From the NCBI GenBank assembly GCA_034190875.2, contig CM067355.1, positions 30,711,458 to 30,775,457 of the forward strand: a DNA stretch of 64,000 bases. The letters run 5' to 3'. Shown here one piece after another: positions 1 through 12,287 of this stretch. The position numbers were made by a program, and so were the translations under genes. The number at the start of each line of letters is the position of its first letter. The stretch's first letter is position 1. The notes below the pieces were generated by a model. That model saw only the letters and a list, made by a program, of their open reading frames with translations. It was not told the origin of the DNA and made no database searches. Source of the stretch: Urechis unicinctus. Taxonomy: Eukaryota > Annelida > Polychaeta > Xenopneusta > Urechidae.

Positions 1-4
1 ATAT

Positions 5-94
<90 letters not shown>

Positions 95-118
95 TGTATA
101 TGTATATATATATTATTT
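1..118. repeat. (AT)n microsatellite
   Basis: The window opens inside an almost pure TA dinucleotide tract that decays into TATATG/CATATA variants by about position 118. Open frames across it are artefacts of the repeat. Confidence 0.95.
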
Positions 119-416
119 ATATAAATGTACGTATGCATATATATATACACAATTTCAATGCAGTGAATGTCCTCTTTGGATATATTATGTCCCATCTGCA
201 TATAATGCACCTTGAATTATCTGCGGACAGCCAAGAACACATTCACATGCCACATGGTAAGCTCCATGCGTGCTTATTCTTTGGAAGGTTCATATTCTAC
301 TACAGACAATGGACAATGGATCATGTACAAAGACAACAATACATGTGTGTTGACTAACGCGTTATCTCTTGGTTCTTCACATCATGACGAAAGTAATCCA
401 CATTGTGAATAAGTAT

Positions 417-418
<2 letters not shown>
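119..418. other. Unique non-coding stretch between two AT tracts
   Basis: No convincing gene is visible. Its last part (about 330-418, beginning GTGTTGACTAACGCG) is clearly related to 13950-14035 (TATTGACTAACACG, then a shared TCTCTTGGT and ATCCACCAT-like order). It is therefore a duplicated segment upstream of the sulfotransferase gene rather than a gene of its own. Confidence 0.5.
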
Positions 419-494
<76 letters not shown>

Positions 495-549
495 TTATAT
501 ATGCATACATGAATATATATATATATATACGTTAATATAGGTGTATACA

Positions 550-592
<43 letters not shown>
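419..592. repeat. Compound (AT)n microsatellite
   Basis: Two long TA tracts (about 419-487 and 556-592) are joined by TATG/CATA-rich sequence. A minus-strand ORF with long IYIYIY runs crosses it and is not a gene. Confidence 0.93.
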
Positions 593-594
<2 letters not shown>

Positions 595-698
595 AATATA
601 TAGGGGTGCATGTATTAATTGGTTGCAAATCGAAATTCACGCTCACACACACATTCACCAAGGTATATACATCGTTTGGTATTCATACAAAGATATAA

Positions 699-704
699 CA
701 GCTG
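699..704 (+). promoter_or_regulatory. Conserved CAGCTG box 63 bp upstream of the sulfotransferase ATG
   Basis: A CAGCTG (E-box-like palindrome, context AACAGCTGT) lies exactly 63 bp before the start codon. The same AACAGCTGT lies exactly 63 bp before the ATG in both 5' pseudogene copies (17470 and 22838), while the sequence between has diverged by substitution and small indels. Conservation could reflect a 5'UTR or promoter element, or only common descent. No TATA box is assigned. Confidence 0.3.
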
Positions 705-761
705 TGTAGGTCCCAGCTTGCTATCATTTTCAACGTCGCGTCTTTACCCTCACCAATAAAC

Positions 762-3700
762 ATGGCATATCTACGTGGCGTAACCCTTGCGTCCCGGGAC
801 ATCAAAACGGTTCTTTTTCTTGTCACTCTAACGATTGTACTATGCATACCAGTGATTAAACGCAGCATAGAGCTCAACGACCCACAACTGCTTCATACAG
901 CTGACAACACCACAAACGATTTATTCGATAGGTTTCGTTCTTCAAAGCAAACATCCATTTTGCCAAGTGAGAAAAAAAGAATTCTTTTCTCTGGCCCAAA
1001 CCGATACCATCATGAGAGTCACCGTGGATTAGTCCGAGATGACGTCAAAAATGTCAGCCATTCAACACAGGTATTCCAAGACGTATCACTGAAGTCGGAT
1101 ATAGACGCTCAAATAGACAATGCCACAGCGGTAAGTATTAATCATTATACTGGGAACGTGTTGCCAATTGCAAGCTACAGGGATGTTATAACGGTTCTAA
1201 AGTCGTCATGTGCCATTCTTGTTGAGGCTATTTACAAGCACCACTTATTATAACCTATGCTTAAATTCACCCTTAACTATTAAGCTATATCTGATCAAAT
1301 AACAGGGCGAGTGAGGAACTGCTGGTAAGCCCTTATACTTTGCCAGATACAAGGTACACTATGCCCACATTCGTAGACAGTTCCTAAACCCAATTTTACC
1401 GCACAAGCTTTAATTAGCTTCACGCTACGACCAGTATTTAACATTGAGAGACTTACTTGTAACAGCTATCGGGTCTTGCATTCTGTTTTCACATAGAATC
1501 ATTTAACATCCTCAAAAATACAGTAGGCATATTTCTTCACGACACACTTACTTGAGTGATTTAAATAGAGCCTTGCATCTTTCTCAGACGACTTGGCACG
1601 TATGTTGGTATCTAGATGAAGCCTTATCTGTTATAAGAGATCCACTACCATGTAGAGCTGCCTTCATGTGTCGGTTTAAGCATCGTATGCATAGTATGTA
1701 CCCGTACATTGCTCTGACGAGGGGAAGAATGACGTGTGAAGTGCGCCATACACGTCACATTTCCTCATTAAGCCATGAGATGTTGTAGGAATCCCGTAAA
1801 TTAAGAATAAGATCGATAAGTTTTGTGCATCTAACGCATGCAAAAAAATGTTGGAAGAAAAAATAATAATTCTAAACACGATCTAAATTGTTAATTAGCA
1901 ATATCCTCAGCTTCATTGATAAGTCGGACCGATTAATAGCAATTATAAGCAAGATTTCATAACAATTACGATACATGAAAACCTGACATAGCTTACTGTA
2001 ACAATTCCACTACAGTATTTAAGTAGCTTTAAAAGAATCTTAGTGAGCACAATTTGCTTTAATTGCACACAGTGCACCAATGTCTCGTCATTATTAAGTA
2101 GTCTCTGTTTTGTTTTGTTTTTGGGTTTTTTAAATACTGGTTAGGAACCCATTCCGGTGCTCCAGAATTACAAAAATCCATGTTGGTTAGAGCATGTCAA
2201 TGCTACGTACACCTACAAGGACAACAGTCTCTTCTTATCAAGACCACTTGGAAGCTATGGTTGGGAACCGAAAAAAGCACTAAACGACATGCGCAAGATC
2301 CTCTTGTCGCGTGGTTTGGAAAACGGTGGTGTGTCGTGGAGATTGAGATGTTTGCCGTTTTTCTATATCGCTGGGGTTTCTAAGTGCGGCACCTCGGATT
2401 TGGCAAGCATGCTCTCAGGACATCCCCAGATTATACCGCCTCTGGTGAAGGGACCTGAGTATTGGAATAGAATTCGTTATCAAGGTGAATATAAATTAAT
2501 GATGTATTCTAAATTATAATGCTACTAGCTGTTGTTAAACTAAATTGTGTATAAAACGAAAATAGTTCACAGTTATATGGTCAAATGATCTGACCAAGTA
2601 TCCCTGAATAAAAATTACAGGCAAGTAGATCGATCAAAACTTTACCTATCACTTTGTGAGCTTCACTGGAAGGACATGTTATGTTATGGTGTTGGTTAGC
2701 TGACACGGCATTCTCCTTGTCCTTCTCCTTGTTTGTACGGAGCGTCCTGCAGCCATATGCTCATCTGTGAATGTTTAACATTTCCTGTCATTAACTTACG
2801 TTTGTTCGTAATTACCTGTATTTATGATCACGTCTACTGCCAACATCAGCAGGATTCTTATAACAAGAGATTATTGTCTTGTATCATTCACTGTAAAGGA
2901 CTCTTGGATATGGCCTCATGAAATAATCATGAATATTTTCTGTAAGCTGGAGACAAGCATCTTGATTGTAACATGAGCTTGAAAAATGTAAATGTAATTT
3001 TGTATGCATGAATTGTGTCGGTTGTCGAGGTTTACAGCTATTGTTGCAATCGACCACCCCTCCCCTGTTTATTGGTTTGATTGATGTATGTGAATTATCC
3101 AGGATTACCGAATATAGGTCACAAACGGCGGCCAGGTAATCTATTGGACGTACCTCTCCCATTTAGTCATTATGTAGACTACTACGACCCCGTCTCTGAG
3201 ATAATTCGTTCCCAGCCTGTTCATGACGACATCACCAAAACGAAACAGCATCGCATGATTACAGGTATACGTTTGCAGTTACTTTGTGGGTTTCTGAAAC
3301 TTATATTTTACTGAACAATGCGGTTCATCTTAGTGTTAGTTCTAAGCATTTCTTTGATACATGTTGACAGGAGATTTTACCACTACCTATTTGTTTGAGT
3401 TTATTGGATGGCGAAAAATGACAGCAAATCAGAATAGAGCCGCTCCTAGGAAATTAGTAGCAGACATGATTCATCAACTTACGCCCAATGCTAAGATCGT
3501 ACTTATTCTACGTAATCCAACCACAAGGTTATGATTCAGAACATTTCAAAATCTTCGTTCCTGCACATTATGTGGAAACTTGCTGATGTTATAAGTGCAA
3601 AATCACAATGTATATTGATATGGCTCATGTTTGTGTGTATCTAGATTATTATCAGAATATCTGTATTTTAATACCAATGTGGAAAAGAGTAACGAGAAAT

Positions 3701-4479
3701 TCAAGGAACTTGTGACCCTTGCGATTAATATACAAGACGAGTGCTTTGCTAAAAGCTCCTCCCAGCGCACATGTGTATATGACACTGCAACCGACAACCG
3801 AGTCATACCTGTATGTGAAATCATGTTTACTAATTATGATTTAACTTGTCGTATAAACCAATATCTGACAGATGAATCAACAAATCAGTTTTGAAGTCTT
3901 ATCAGAAAGCAATGGAACTTGACTTTATTTTGCAGTTGCGAATTTGGGTGGGACTTTATTATATCTTTATACGGGACTGGATACAAGTATTTTCGAGAAA
4001 CCAGTTATATATCACTCGATTAGAGGACTATTCCGTGAACAGAATGCATATTGCCAACGAAATAGCCGAATTCCTAGACATAGGTTTGTTGATGTTGTTT
4101 TGGTACAACACTTCCTCTTGATGATGTCATTGATGGCGTTGAGATATTAAGTTTAGTAAAACCTTGTTTTTTTGCAATAAAAGTTCTTCTGTTTGAAAAA
4201 GTGAACGTGTGTAATATATGGTGCATTTTACATTTTTTTTTCTTGCATCTCTTCCAGAATACAACCATTAATAAGCAATTATTTCTTGTTTTAGACCCCT
4301 TTCAAGGTAAACGGCTTAATACATTACGCGCCAAAAACTCAGGAAGTGCCCAGAAGAAAGCAGTATTTGGAAAATTGAGGAACGATACAAAGAGCCTCAT
4401 TGACAATTACTACAAACCGTGGAACCAAAAGCTGGCTGTATTATTAAGAGATGATAGATATCTGTGGCGAGATTCGTAG
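762..4479 (+). CDS. Carbohydrate sulfotransferase, CHST15-like (seven exons)
   Basis: Predicted Golgi type II sulfotransferase that transfers sulfate from PAPS to a glycan; related to CHST15 (GalNAc-4-sulfate 6-O-sulfotransferase). Exons read from GT-AG junctions with matching phases: 762-1130, 2145-2484, 3103-3264, 3371-3527, 3645-3810, 3936-4083 and 4295-4479, giving 508 codons ending in TAG. A hydrophobic anchor lies at residues 17-33 after a short basic N-terminus, followed by a variable lumenal stem. The 5'-phosphosulfate loop is FYIAGVSKCGTSDL (Lys203, Cys204-Gly-Thr). The 3'-phosphate motif is VLILRNPTTRLLSEY (Arg338, Ser346), split by the exon 4/5 junction. Exon 6 carries the family motif RLEDYSVNR and exon 7 the typical C-terminal NYYKPWNQKLAVLL. 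No frameshift or stop is seen, so it looks functional. Acceptor substrate cannot be predicted. Three broken relatives of its 5' end lie elsewhere in the window. Confidence 0.9.
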
Positions 4480-4698
4480 CAAGTTTCCCGTTCGTCCAGA
4501 GAAGTAATTTCGTGTTGCAATGTTCTCAATTGTGTATGTTAGATATATACATATATACAAGCAATGATAAATGCATAACTCTTTTGTATTCTATCCGCAA
4601 TGGTCTCTAGGCTTACACGCTTCTCCTTGATGATAGAAATCAACATGCATAGTATTTCCTTTCCTGCGATTGAAGCATACCCATTGTACTCATGAATC

Positions 4699-4704
4699 AA
4701 TAAA
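4699..4704 (+). terminator. Candidate polyadenylation signal (AATAAA)
   Basis: AATAAA occurs about 220 bp after the sulfotransferase stop codon and is the first canonical hexamer in good position. It is a candidate only; transcript evidence would decide. Confidence 0.4.
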
Positions 4705-4894
4705 CATTTCGCAATCGGCATATTTACTGCTTTTGCTTCCCATGCTATGCAATTCTTTTTCTACCGTCAACAGACATCCCCCCTATGTATTAATACAGTT
4801 AATACATATTGGAGAGTTTTACTAAGAATGCATATAATCAAACATTTAATCATTCACTCACTCCAACTATGAGCCAGTGAATACAGAGGATCAT

Positions 4895-5825
4895 TTGGCC
4901 AGACCAGAGGGAATAATAGCGGATGTACGCCTATTTACTTCTCAGGCCACAGTTATATGATATATTTACACTGAAGCACCACCCGCCGTATAACTTGTTT
5001 CATCCACAAAACGTCAGAATGTTGCAATGGAAAGGATGCTAGCCAATTAATTTATGTAGAATGTTTAATCGTAATGAGATTCTCGTGAGTCTCTAATAAA
5101 TTGAAATGGAGGGTTGCAGTGTAAAACAAGAAAGACTAGAACAGTGAATGAAAATGCAACAAGTGATTTTTCTGCCGTGTTAAGTGCTTAGTACAGATAA
5201 TTGCATCGATTTTCAACTGCTTTGTATTGTTTCGACGCCAGTTTAATTGTCTGCTACAAATAAAAAGCATATCATGTCATATGTCAAATGATAACGAGGA
5301 GGAAAGATTGACCCGAAAATCATTACATGACCGGTTGTGATGTAAATGTATCATTGCTTACATTATCTGAAAAGGCTTCCCCGTGAAAAGGTGGTGTCTC
5401 CGTTACTGTATTTAGTCATCGGCGTCCGGAGATTTGCTGCTGCTCCTTAAGGAATTGAGGGTGCTGCAATCAGAAGTTTAGGATTCGCACAAGAAAGGCG
5501 TATGGCGCATCTCGATGACATTTGGTTCCTTTTTCAACAAGCACGTTAAAGGCAGGAATGATGTAACATCAGAGAATTATAGTCAGGTGTCATTCACTGT
5601 AAAAACACTCTTTGAGATGGCCACATGCACTTTGATTTACTGTTCCATAACGAATAAATATTCTGCAGAAATCTATGTGCTAGCGTCATTTCCATTACGA
5701 CATTTTGTCGTTTTGTGGATGAAACAAGTGACACGGCTGGTAGCACCTCCGTGAAAGTGTAACATATAGCTGGCATCAAAAGTAAATAGGTGCAAATTCC
5801 CTGTTGTTCCCTTAAGCCTTGCCAG
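4895..5825. mobile_element. Element with long diverged inverted repeats
   Basis: The segment at about 4895-5090 reappears inverted at about 5640-5820. Matching blocks include a GTTTTGTGGATGAAACAAGT core (forward near 5708, reversed near 4998), TTTCCATT, GCTAGC/GCTAGCAT and AGTAAATAGG(T/C)G, in mirrored order. Identity looks about three quarters by eye. The 550 bp between the arms hold no recognisable protein. This is the shape of a non-autonomous foldback DNA transposon. Exact ends and target duplication were not resolved. Confidence 0.55.
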
Positions 5826-6689
5826 ATAATCTAGCATCACAATTCCAATGCAACGTAAATGCTTAATAGACGTATATACAACGTATATACAACGGTTGCA
5901 TCTGTTACAATTACCAGCATTTCTTTACCCATGCATTGTACGTTAATGACAACTTTTGTCCCATCTAGACACAATTTACACAGATATCCGGTAATGACAG
6001 CACAATATTCTTATACAATGATGCAAACCACGCGATAAATGATAAAGTCAGAATATGTGATATATTTATATAACCTGGTGGCATTGTGGACTACTATCGG
6101 CATGGTGAAAAGATCCAAGAGAAAACGCGTTACATAACAAGTATGCCTTTTTGTATTTGTGCATAAATCATTTCGCTATTTAGATACAAGCCCTTCAAGA
6201 GTTCAATGAAGAAGCAAGCTTAACATGTGAGGCAAAACATGTGACATGCGAGTGTGTTACTTATTGTCAGCTGATATTCTAGCGCGCGTTGTATGTATTA
6301 GTACACACTAGCTTTTGAGCATAAATTAGTTGGTACATAATAAAAATCCAATGCAATACTTCAGTCAATACAATCATTCACACCATGCAGCACCGAGTAC
6401 TAGTGCCAGCTTTTCTAAGCATGCTTTTCTCTGTAGCTGTGTAATTTAAATATTATATCATCTTAAACGAATTAGGCCAGAAGCTAAGGAGAAAATATAA
6501 GTTCACACTTGAGGAAATTGCATTCACTGGTTCAAAGTGTGAGTGATGGAATGATTAAACGAACAAACAAGTACTAATGAGAAGTGTAGCTTTTATTGCT
6601 GGTATATATGTATATATCCAAATTCATCTACATAGATCATTACTAAACATTTCCATACAATAATGGCGGATCTAGGACTACTAAAAGAC
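5826..6689. other. Non-coding stretch with a dispersed repeat
   Basis: No gene seen. The block at about 6185-6340 resembles about 9645-9775: both contain a GCG(A)GTGTG-type start, TTGTCAGC, GCGCGC(A)TTGTAT, CACTAGCTTT and GAGCATAAATTA/GGGCATAAATTA in the same order. That points to two copies of an interspersed repeat of unknown class. Confidence 0.4.
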
Positions 6690-7380
6690 CTGTGAGGTTG
6701 TTTTGACTGTGTGGTCTGTATGCCTGTGTTTGTTGCATGCTAGTATTTTGTACCACTTCGACGGTGCTCCCAATGTGTTTTTTGTGTGGGTGTGTTCAAT
6801 GTTTTTGTTTGGTTGTTTGTGTATGTTCCATGGTGTGGTAGTGTTAGTTGTATATTTTGTATATGTGTTTTTGTTGTTGAACATCTGTTTTTTATGTGTG
6901 TCTCAAGGGTGCTGTCGAGTTTTCTGATCATGGTACTACTGCGTGTGGTTTGTGCCAGGATGGCTGTTTTGTTTGTTCTCCGTCTTTTGCCTGTTGTGGT
7001 TGTTCTGGTTTATTTGTCTCTACCAGTCTCTTTGTTGTCTTTGCCTGTTTGTTGGCTGGTTATGCTCTATGGTAATTATTAGATCTCTTTTGTTTGGGTT
7101 TTGTTTGCAACTGTGTTATTAATGGTGGTCGTGTTTGTATGGCTGATGGTGCTCTCTGTAAGCTGATGGTGCTGTTTGTGTGCTGATGGTTGTTTTTTGA
7201 TGCTCCTGTATTTTGTGCGGGAAGTTTGGTCCTGTGGCCATTAGGAGTTCTATTCTCTATCTGTGTCTTTGGCGTTTGGAGGCTCTGTACAGGGTTAAGT
7301 AAAAAACAAAAAAGACTTTTTACGAAGTTGGGGTGTCTCTGTGTTTATTGTTGTTTTGTGTGTCTTAGTTAGCGGTTTGC
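6690..7380. repeat. Strand-asymmetric T/G-rich cryptically simple tract
   Basis: About 700 bp in which the plus strand is almost entirely T and G (TGTGTT, TTTGTTTG, GTGTGGTTTG words). Several overlapping open frames exist on both strands only because stop codons are scarce in such composition; their products are V/L/F/C-rich or T/H/N-rich and look like nothing known. I do not call genes here. Confidence 0.7.
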
Positions 7381-7660
7381 ATGAAAACCCTGGGCAAGAT
7401 GATGAAGAGCGTCAAATGGTTAAATGCCTGTTCCATAATGAAAACTAACAAAAAACAACACCCTGTTAGATTCATGGTCATGGCTACTCCACAGATTACT
7501 TCCAATTATGCGTGGTCGACAATGTGCATAGTGGTGGTAAGGTGTGGTCTGTGGGCATGTCTTCGGTGCCACAATCCCTGCAGCTATGGGGATGCTGTGG
7601 GGGTTGTGGCAACTTTTTTAGGTCCATGTGTGCAGAACAGGTGGCTGTGTGAGGTCGGTT

Positions 7661-7790
7661 AGCCCCTGTGGATTGAACAAAAACAGGTGTTCCAGAACCG
7701 TCATTGTATTGTATGGGCATGTTTTTAGCCCCTGTGGGTTGAAAAAACTAGCTGTCCCAGAACCCCCTTTGTATATACTACTTTTCCCCT
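7661..7790. repeat. Tandem duplicate of a 66-bp unit
   Basis: AGCCCCTGTGG(A/G)TTGAA recurs at 7661 and 7727, followed in both cases by a run of A, a CTGTCC/GTGTTCC block, CAGAACC and TTTGTAT/ATTGTAT. Two direct copies with a 66-bp period. Confidence 0.7.
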
Positions 7791-8404
7791 TCACTTCACA
7801 TTTAAGTGCAACACTAACTAGTACCATTGAAAAAGAACAAAATATCATTAGTTGGTATTCACCATGATAAAGAATTCTGTTCCAGTAGGAAGGTTCCTTT
7901 GGCAGTCGCTGTATAATCTGGGGATGTGTGTGGGCGTGCTTGCCAAATCAATGGTGCCGCAATTAGAAACCCCAGCAATGCAAAAGAACGACAAGCATCT
8001 CAATCACCACGACATACCATTATTGCTTCGTTCCATTGCTTGACAAGATTGTGGTGTCGGTACAGCTGTAAGCAGTATTAATTTTTGTAATCCTGGAGAA
8101 GAGTAACTGTTTTCTAACCCGCCAAAAAGATACAAAATAGTGATTCTTACTTCGAAAGTATATATGAAGAAATATTACAAAAGAGGTACCTCATATATCT
8201 TGACTGGAGATGTACGGTTGGTTTGTACCTTAAATCACGTATTTCAGGAAAGCATTACATCTGGACGGGTATAGTTTGTCAACGTACCGAATTCTTCGCC
8301 ATATCATCTGATAACACCTTTCCAGCATGTGCATATTTATTTGCCACTGTGGCGTTGTCTATTTTATCTTCAATATCTGACTTCAGCGTTATGTCTTGGA
8401 AGCC

Positions 8405-8720
8405 TGTGTTTAGCGGCTCACTTATGTGACGTCATTTTAGAGAAATCGCCGCTGATTCTCAAAAATGTATCCGTTTGCGCCAACGGGGGGCGGAGGGTGG
8501 GTATCCATTTTATGAAGTGGCATAATAAACGCTTCCTTTGAAGAATGAGGCCTATCGAACCATGCCTGTGTTGCTGTGTGGTCAGCTGTATCAAACCCCG
8601 GGTGTCATTGTTCACTGGGACCAACATAGTAACTGGTATGCTTAACACAATCGTTAGTGTAAATAGAGACAGTATAGTTGTGATGTCCAAAGACAACCTA
8701 ATTGAGCCACGTATTCAATT
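8405..8720 (-). pseudogene. Relic of sulfotransferase exon 1, reversed
   Basis: Read on the minus strand from about 8700, this encodes LFTLTIVLSIPV, matching the membrane anchor LVTLTIVLCIPV of the intact gene at 762. NNDTRGLIQLTT follows, where the parent has its AD-N-TT stem. Further on, nucleotide similarity continues through the region equivalent to 995-1060 of the parent (GCAAACGGATAC for CCAAACCGATAC, then AATGACGTCA for GATGACGTCA). The ATG context is lost and no further sulfotransferase exons were found nearby on that strand, so it is a partial gene copy. It is more diverged than the two copies at 17.5 and 22.9 kb, hence probably an older event. Confidence 0.6.
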
Positions 8721-10974
8721 TTTACAACAGATATATTCTAATATGAATGCCAAACAAATAATATGCTTTCATGTTGGTGAATAATTAAAATCTGATTAGC
8801 AGGTATCTTGAAATGTCGATATGTGTGTGTGTGCATGAATGACTCGATTTGAAGTAGGCTCAATAAGTAGCGCGGTGTTATCAGAGGAGACTTAACAAAT
8901 GATTTATGACGACCAAGAACACCTGCGGTGAAAAGGCTTCCGTTGATTGATAACCACAAAAATTATTGCGCATGAAAATTTATCCCACTTAAAATAACAG
9001 CGATAATAAGCGAAGCAATATTATCCCAGTCTGAACCACGTGAATAGAAGGTAGGCTTTGCACGAGGCGATGCCTTTCCCCTTGTGTAGCCATGACAGCA
9101 GATGATGCAGATCAACGGCGAAATCATTCGAATTGTAAGCAGCCTCAAAGAAAAATCTAGGAAATGATTGGATAGCAACTACAACTAGCTAAGAAAATGT
9201 GCAGCTTATTATCACCTCTAAGACGCTTATTTGCAACTAGTCGTTATAATCAGGGTTTGTTCTGCTCAACAATTAAGCCCAGTTGCCGGCACAGCATCAA
9301 CTCGATTGACAACAACCATTATATTCATTATCACTTGTCACATCTGTCTGTCATTGCTGTGTGTAACAGTGCTTATCAGTCGCTGTTTTCTGGAGATCAC
9401 GTGACCTAGCGAACAGCTTACAGCAGATGAGAATCAATACAACACCTGCTACTTGACGAATGATTAGATTTTTAGGAAACATCTTCTACGTTGCCATCAA
9501 TTTATACAGGACGATATCTGCTACATCGGGTTTTCCATTCCTCAGAGCAGCCTGTGCCGTGCTTGCTTCCGGTTCAGGTACCCCAGCAAGTGTCCCACCT
9601 ATTGTCCGTATTTCTGCCCTTTTGTATTTGAGCATATCATTTTCTTAATAAGATACCGACCCGCCAATGAATGTGCAAGCATACAGCTGAACACGCGGCG
9701 TGCGAATGTGTCGATTGTTGTCAGCGCGCATTGTATACACTTGTATGCACTAGCTTTGGGGCATAAATTATTCAGAGTGGACTCAGGTACGTTATGAACT
9801 TCCAGCATTTCAATTATTCCCGTTTAGCAAGTACTTTATGACACCATATTTTGTGAGAAAAACCGAGTGTCAACCCTACATTGTACAACAGGAGGTCCTT
9901 ATTGGACTTTATTGACAGCTCACTTAATCGATTTACCGGGTCGGGTGAATTTTAGTTCAGTTGTCGCGCAGCATTTCGTGTTGCTATATAGACTTTGTTG
10001 GTAATCATTTGTTTGAAATTTCTGGACTAATACAATTACGTTTAATTTCGACGACGGTCTCGCTGGGTGCATCTGATTAATTAAGACTTTGTAAAGAATG
10101 AGAGAGAAGAGACACACAACACCAAAGCATTTCACCTTGATACTATGGGGTTGGTTTTGGAACTGTCCCTTCGGTATAAAGATAACGGTGTACTTTAGTA
10201 CCCTGCTTGTATATGATTTGACATCTTTAGTAAACTAACAGTGAGACGTGACACAACACAAACACTTTATAACTGGCAGCGCAGCCCAGACAAATTAGCA
10301 ACAACAATATGAATCAACAACATTGTTAAAGTATGCCCAGGTTCTCATCGCTATAGAGTAAAGCGCTATAGAAGAGCTTGCTGCCCGGAAGGACCAGGAA
10401 TATCGGTACCCAATTAATGTTGGTCCCCTGTGTTGGCAGAGGGATCTGATCAAAGTAACAAGCTTGACATTGATAGTATGTAACTATTGATAGATAGTAT
10501 GTCGCATGTAGCGGTCCAAGGGTGGATGCCAAAGTAAAGCTCTCCATTCTCTGAATTGACCTCGTTCACGGACTGATCATCAAATTTGCGGCCACAAGTG
10601 GTTCTGGTTTCTTTTGCAAGAAACTGGAGTGATTCCTTTCTCTCCAGGATGACAGTGACGGCCCCCCAGAACCTTTACTTCGTGATATCCTCCTAGCATC
10701 ATTCGACTCCCTCAACGAGCATGAGAAGCTGCAATTGTGGTAAATGTCAATCATGAAGCTATAAAGGGTTCATTCAGCACTGATAACTAGATCTCACAAG
10801 ATGTAGATGACCTCAATAAACGCGTTCAGGCAAATCCCGTATACTTACCATTCTACCACAATAGGACGCTGCGACGTCAAAACGCAAAATTTAATGCCAA
10901 TGAAGATCTCTCAAATTTGTTGCATTTTGTCAGTAAATACTTACCTTCATTCATTGCTGATGTAGCAGGCCAGA
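8721..10974. other. Intergenic DNA, no gene recognised
   Basis: Short frames only, none with a recognisable motif. It contains the second copy (about 9645-9775) of the dispersed repeat also seen at about 6185-6340. Composition is ordinary for the window. Confidence 0.4.
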
Positions 10975-11885
10975 TTTTAATAGGGTATAGGCTGGCCTGG
11001 GCCAAAATATACCCCAGGATGTAAAGTAGCCCAGACTGGTTAAAAGCCCAGGGTATATTTTAGCCTAGGCCAGACAATACCCCTCAATAAATCAGTCATT
11101 TCAAATAACGTCTTTTCATCATGATGTTCACATTCTAGATATAAGAGCGTTTTGAGTGAATACATTTCTTTTTGAGCCGTGTTGTCATATACTCTCTTTA
11201 CTTTTCTATTCAATAATCTAACATCAAACGCATTTGAATAGATAATGATAAACACCGATTTTCAAATACATTACAGCTGAGTACGATGCTGTGCGCGTTT
11301 CATAGTTCAGACGTTGTCAAAAACGGACTCTCGTGTGGTGATGTTGAATTCAATTTTGCAGTGTGATAGCGCGTCGTACGCGTATACACGTTGTAATTAG
11401 AAGACTATGAAGTAAGCTGTTATGCGCACTTTACACTTCCTGCAGTTGAATATTCTGGCAGATTTATTCTTCAGAGCTTGTCAGAGCACAGAGTTCCTTT
11501 TGGAGCACTTTAATGCGGTAATATACGTCATTTCCCAGTACCCTATGCACAAGATTAAGGTTGGGATATTATGCTTGCCAAAGTCAAAGATATTCAAAAC
11601 GTATTGCATGAAAAAGTCGCAACACTAAAGTTGGTAAATCGTAATGAGCTCAATTGTACATTAATGTGCATTTATGCACTTTAATCAGTTAATTTTATCA
11701 GCATTTTAGGTCCAAAAGAAAATACTACTCCCTTAAATATTGTGTGTCTGGGTGTAGGGGATATAATCTGGCCCAGGGGGTATTAAATGAACGAGCCCAA
11801 AATACACCCATGGTATTAAACAGCCTAGTCTTCTTTAATCCTGTGTATAGTATGGACGGGGGTTATATATTGGCCTGTGCCTTAT
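10975..11885. mobile_element. MITE-like element with GGCC/TATACCCC ends
   Basis: The left end (10980-11085) contains GGCCTGGGCCAAAATATACC and, 50 bp on, its approximate reverse complement CCCAGGGTATATTTTAGCC, forming a hairpin. The right end (11750-11885) carries related words: CTGGCCCAGGGGGTATT, GCCCAAAATACACCC and GGGGTTATATATTGGCC. Similar complex subterminal sequence at both ends, inverted overall, with about 650 bp of unremarkable sequence between, suggests a non-autonomous DNA transposon. No transposase and no confirmed target duplication. Confidence 0.45.
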
Positions 11886-12287
11886 ATATCGATTTTGATT
11901 ACAACTGATGAATTACACCGGCAACATTCTCCGTCCTAATGACGATTCGTATTCGCCAACAAAGCGTCATTGCAATCAATGTTGTCGGGTGATCTCCTTG
12001 TGGCTGCCACATACAAACAATTGATGCCTTGAAATTAAGTGCATGGCCACTTTCGAGCGTGCAGCCTAAAATAAGAGAATAATAATCTCAACGCGATTGT
12101 GGTGTAGTGCCTCATAATTATCTTCTTAGAGATTCCATCTTCTAGTAAACATCTGGCAATATCATCTAAAAAAACATCATAAACTATGCACCATAAAACA
12201 TTACCGTACGCTATCAGGTTTTTATTGTGATGTCATAGGTTAAGTTGTTGTGAGTTTATGTGAATAAAGGTTAACAAGAACCAATCG
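11886..12287. other. Upstream region of the methyltransferase-like ORF
   Basis: No gene, TATA box or clear upstream exon recognised. The ORF frame is closed by a TGA at 12261-12263. An upstream exon joined near 12270-12285 is possible but unsupported. Confidence 0.3.

Noticed and set aside
762-1253. Reading the sulfotransferase exon 1 as an independent 163-codon gene
   Set aside because: A good GTAAGT donor at 1131 and an in-phase acceptor before 2145 join it to the catalytic exons; read-through sequence after 1130 is intron.
6681-7372. Cluster of hydrophobic, Cys/Val/Phe-rich ORFs suggesting membrane proteins
   Set aside because: The plus strand is almost only T and G here, so stop codons are scarce and hydrophobic codons unavoidable; no family motif.
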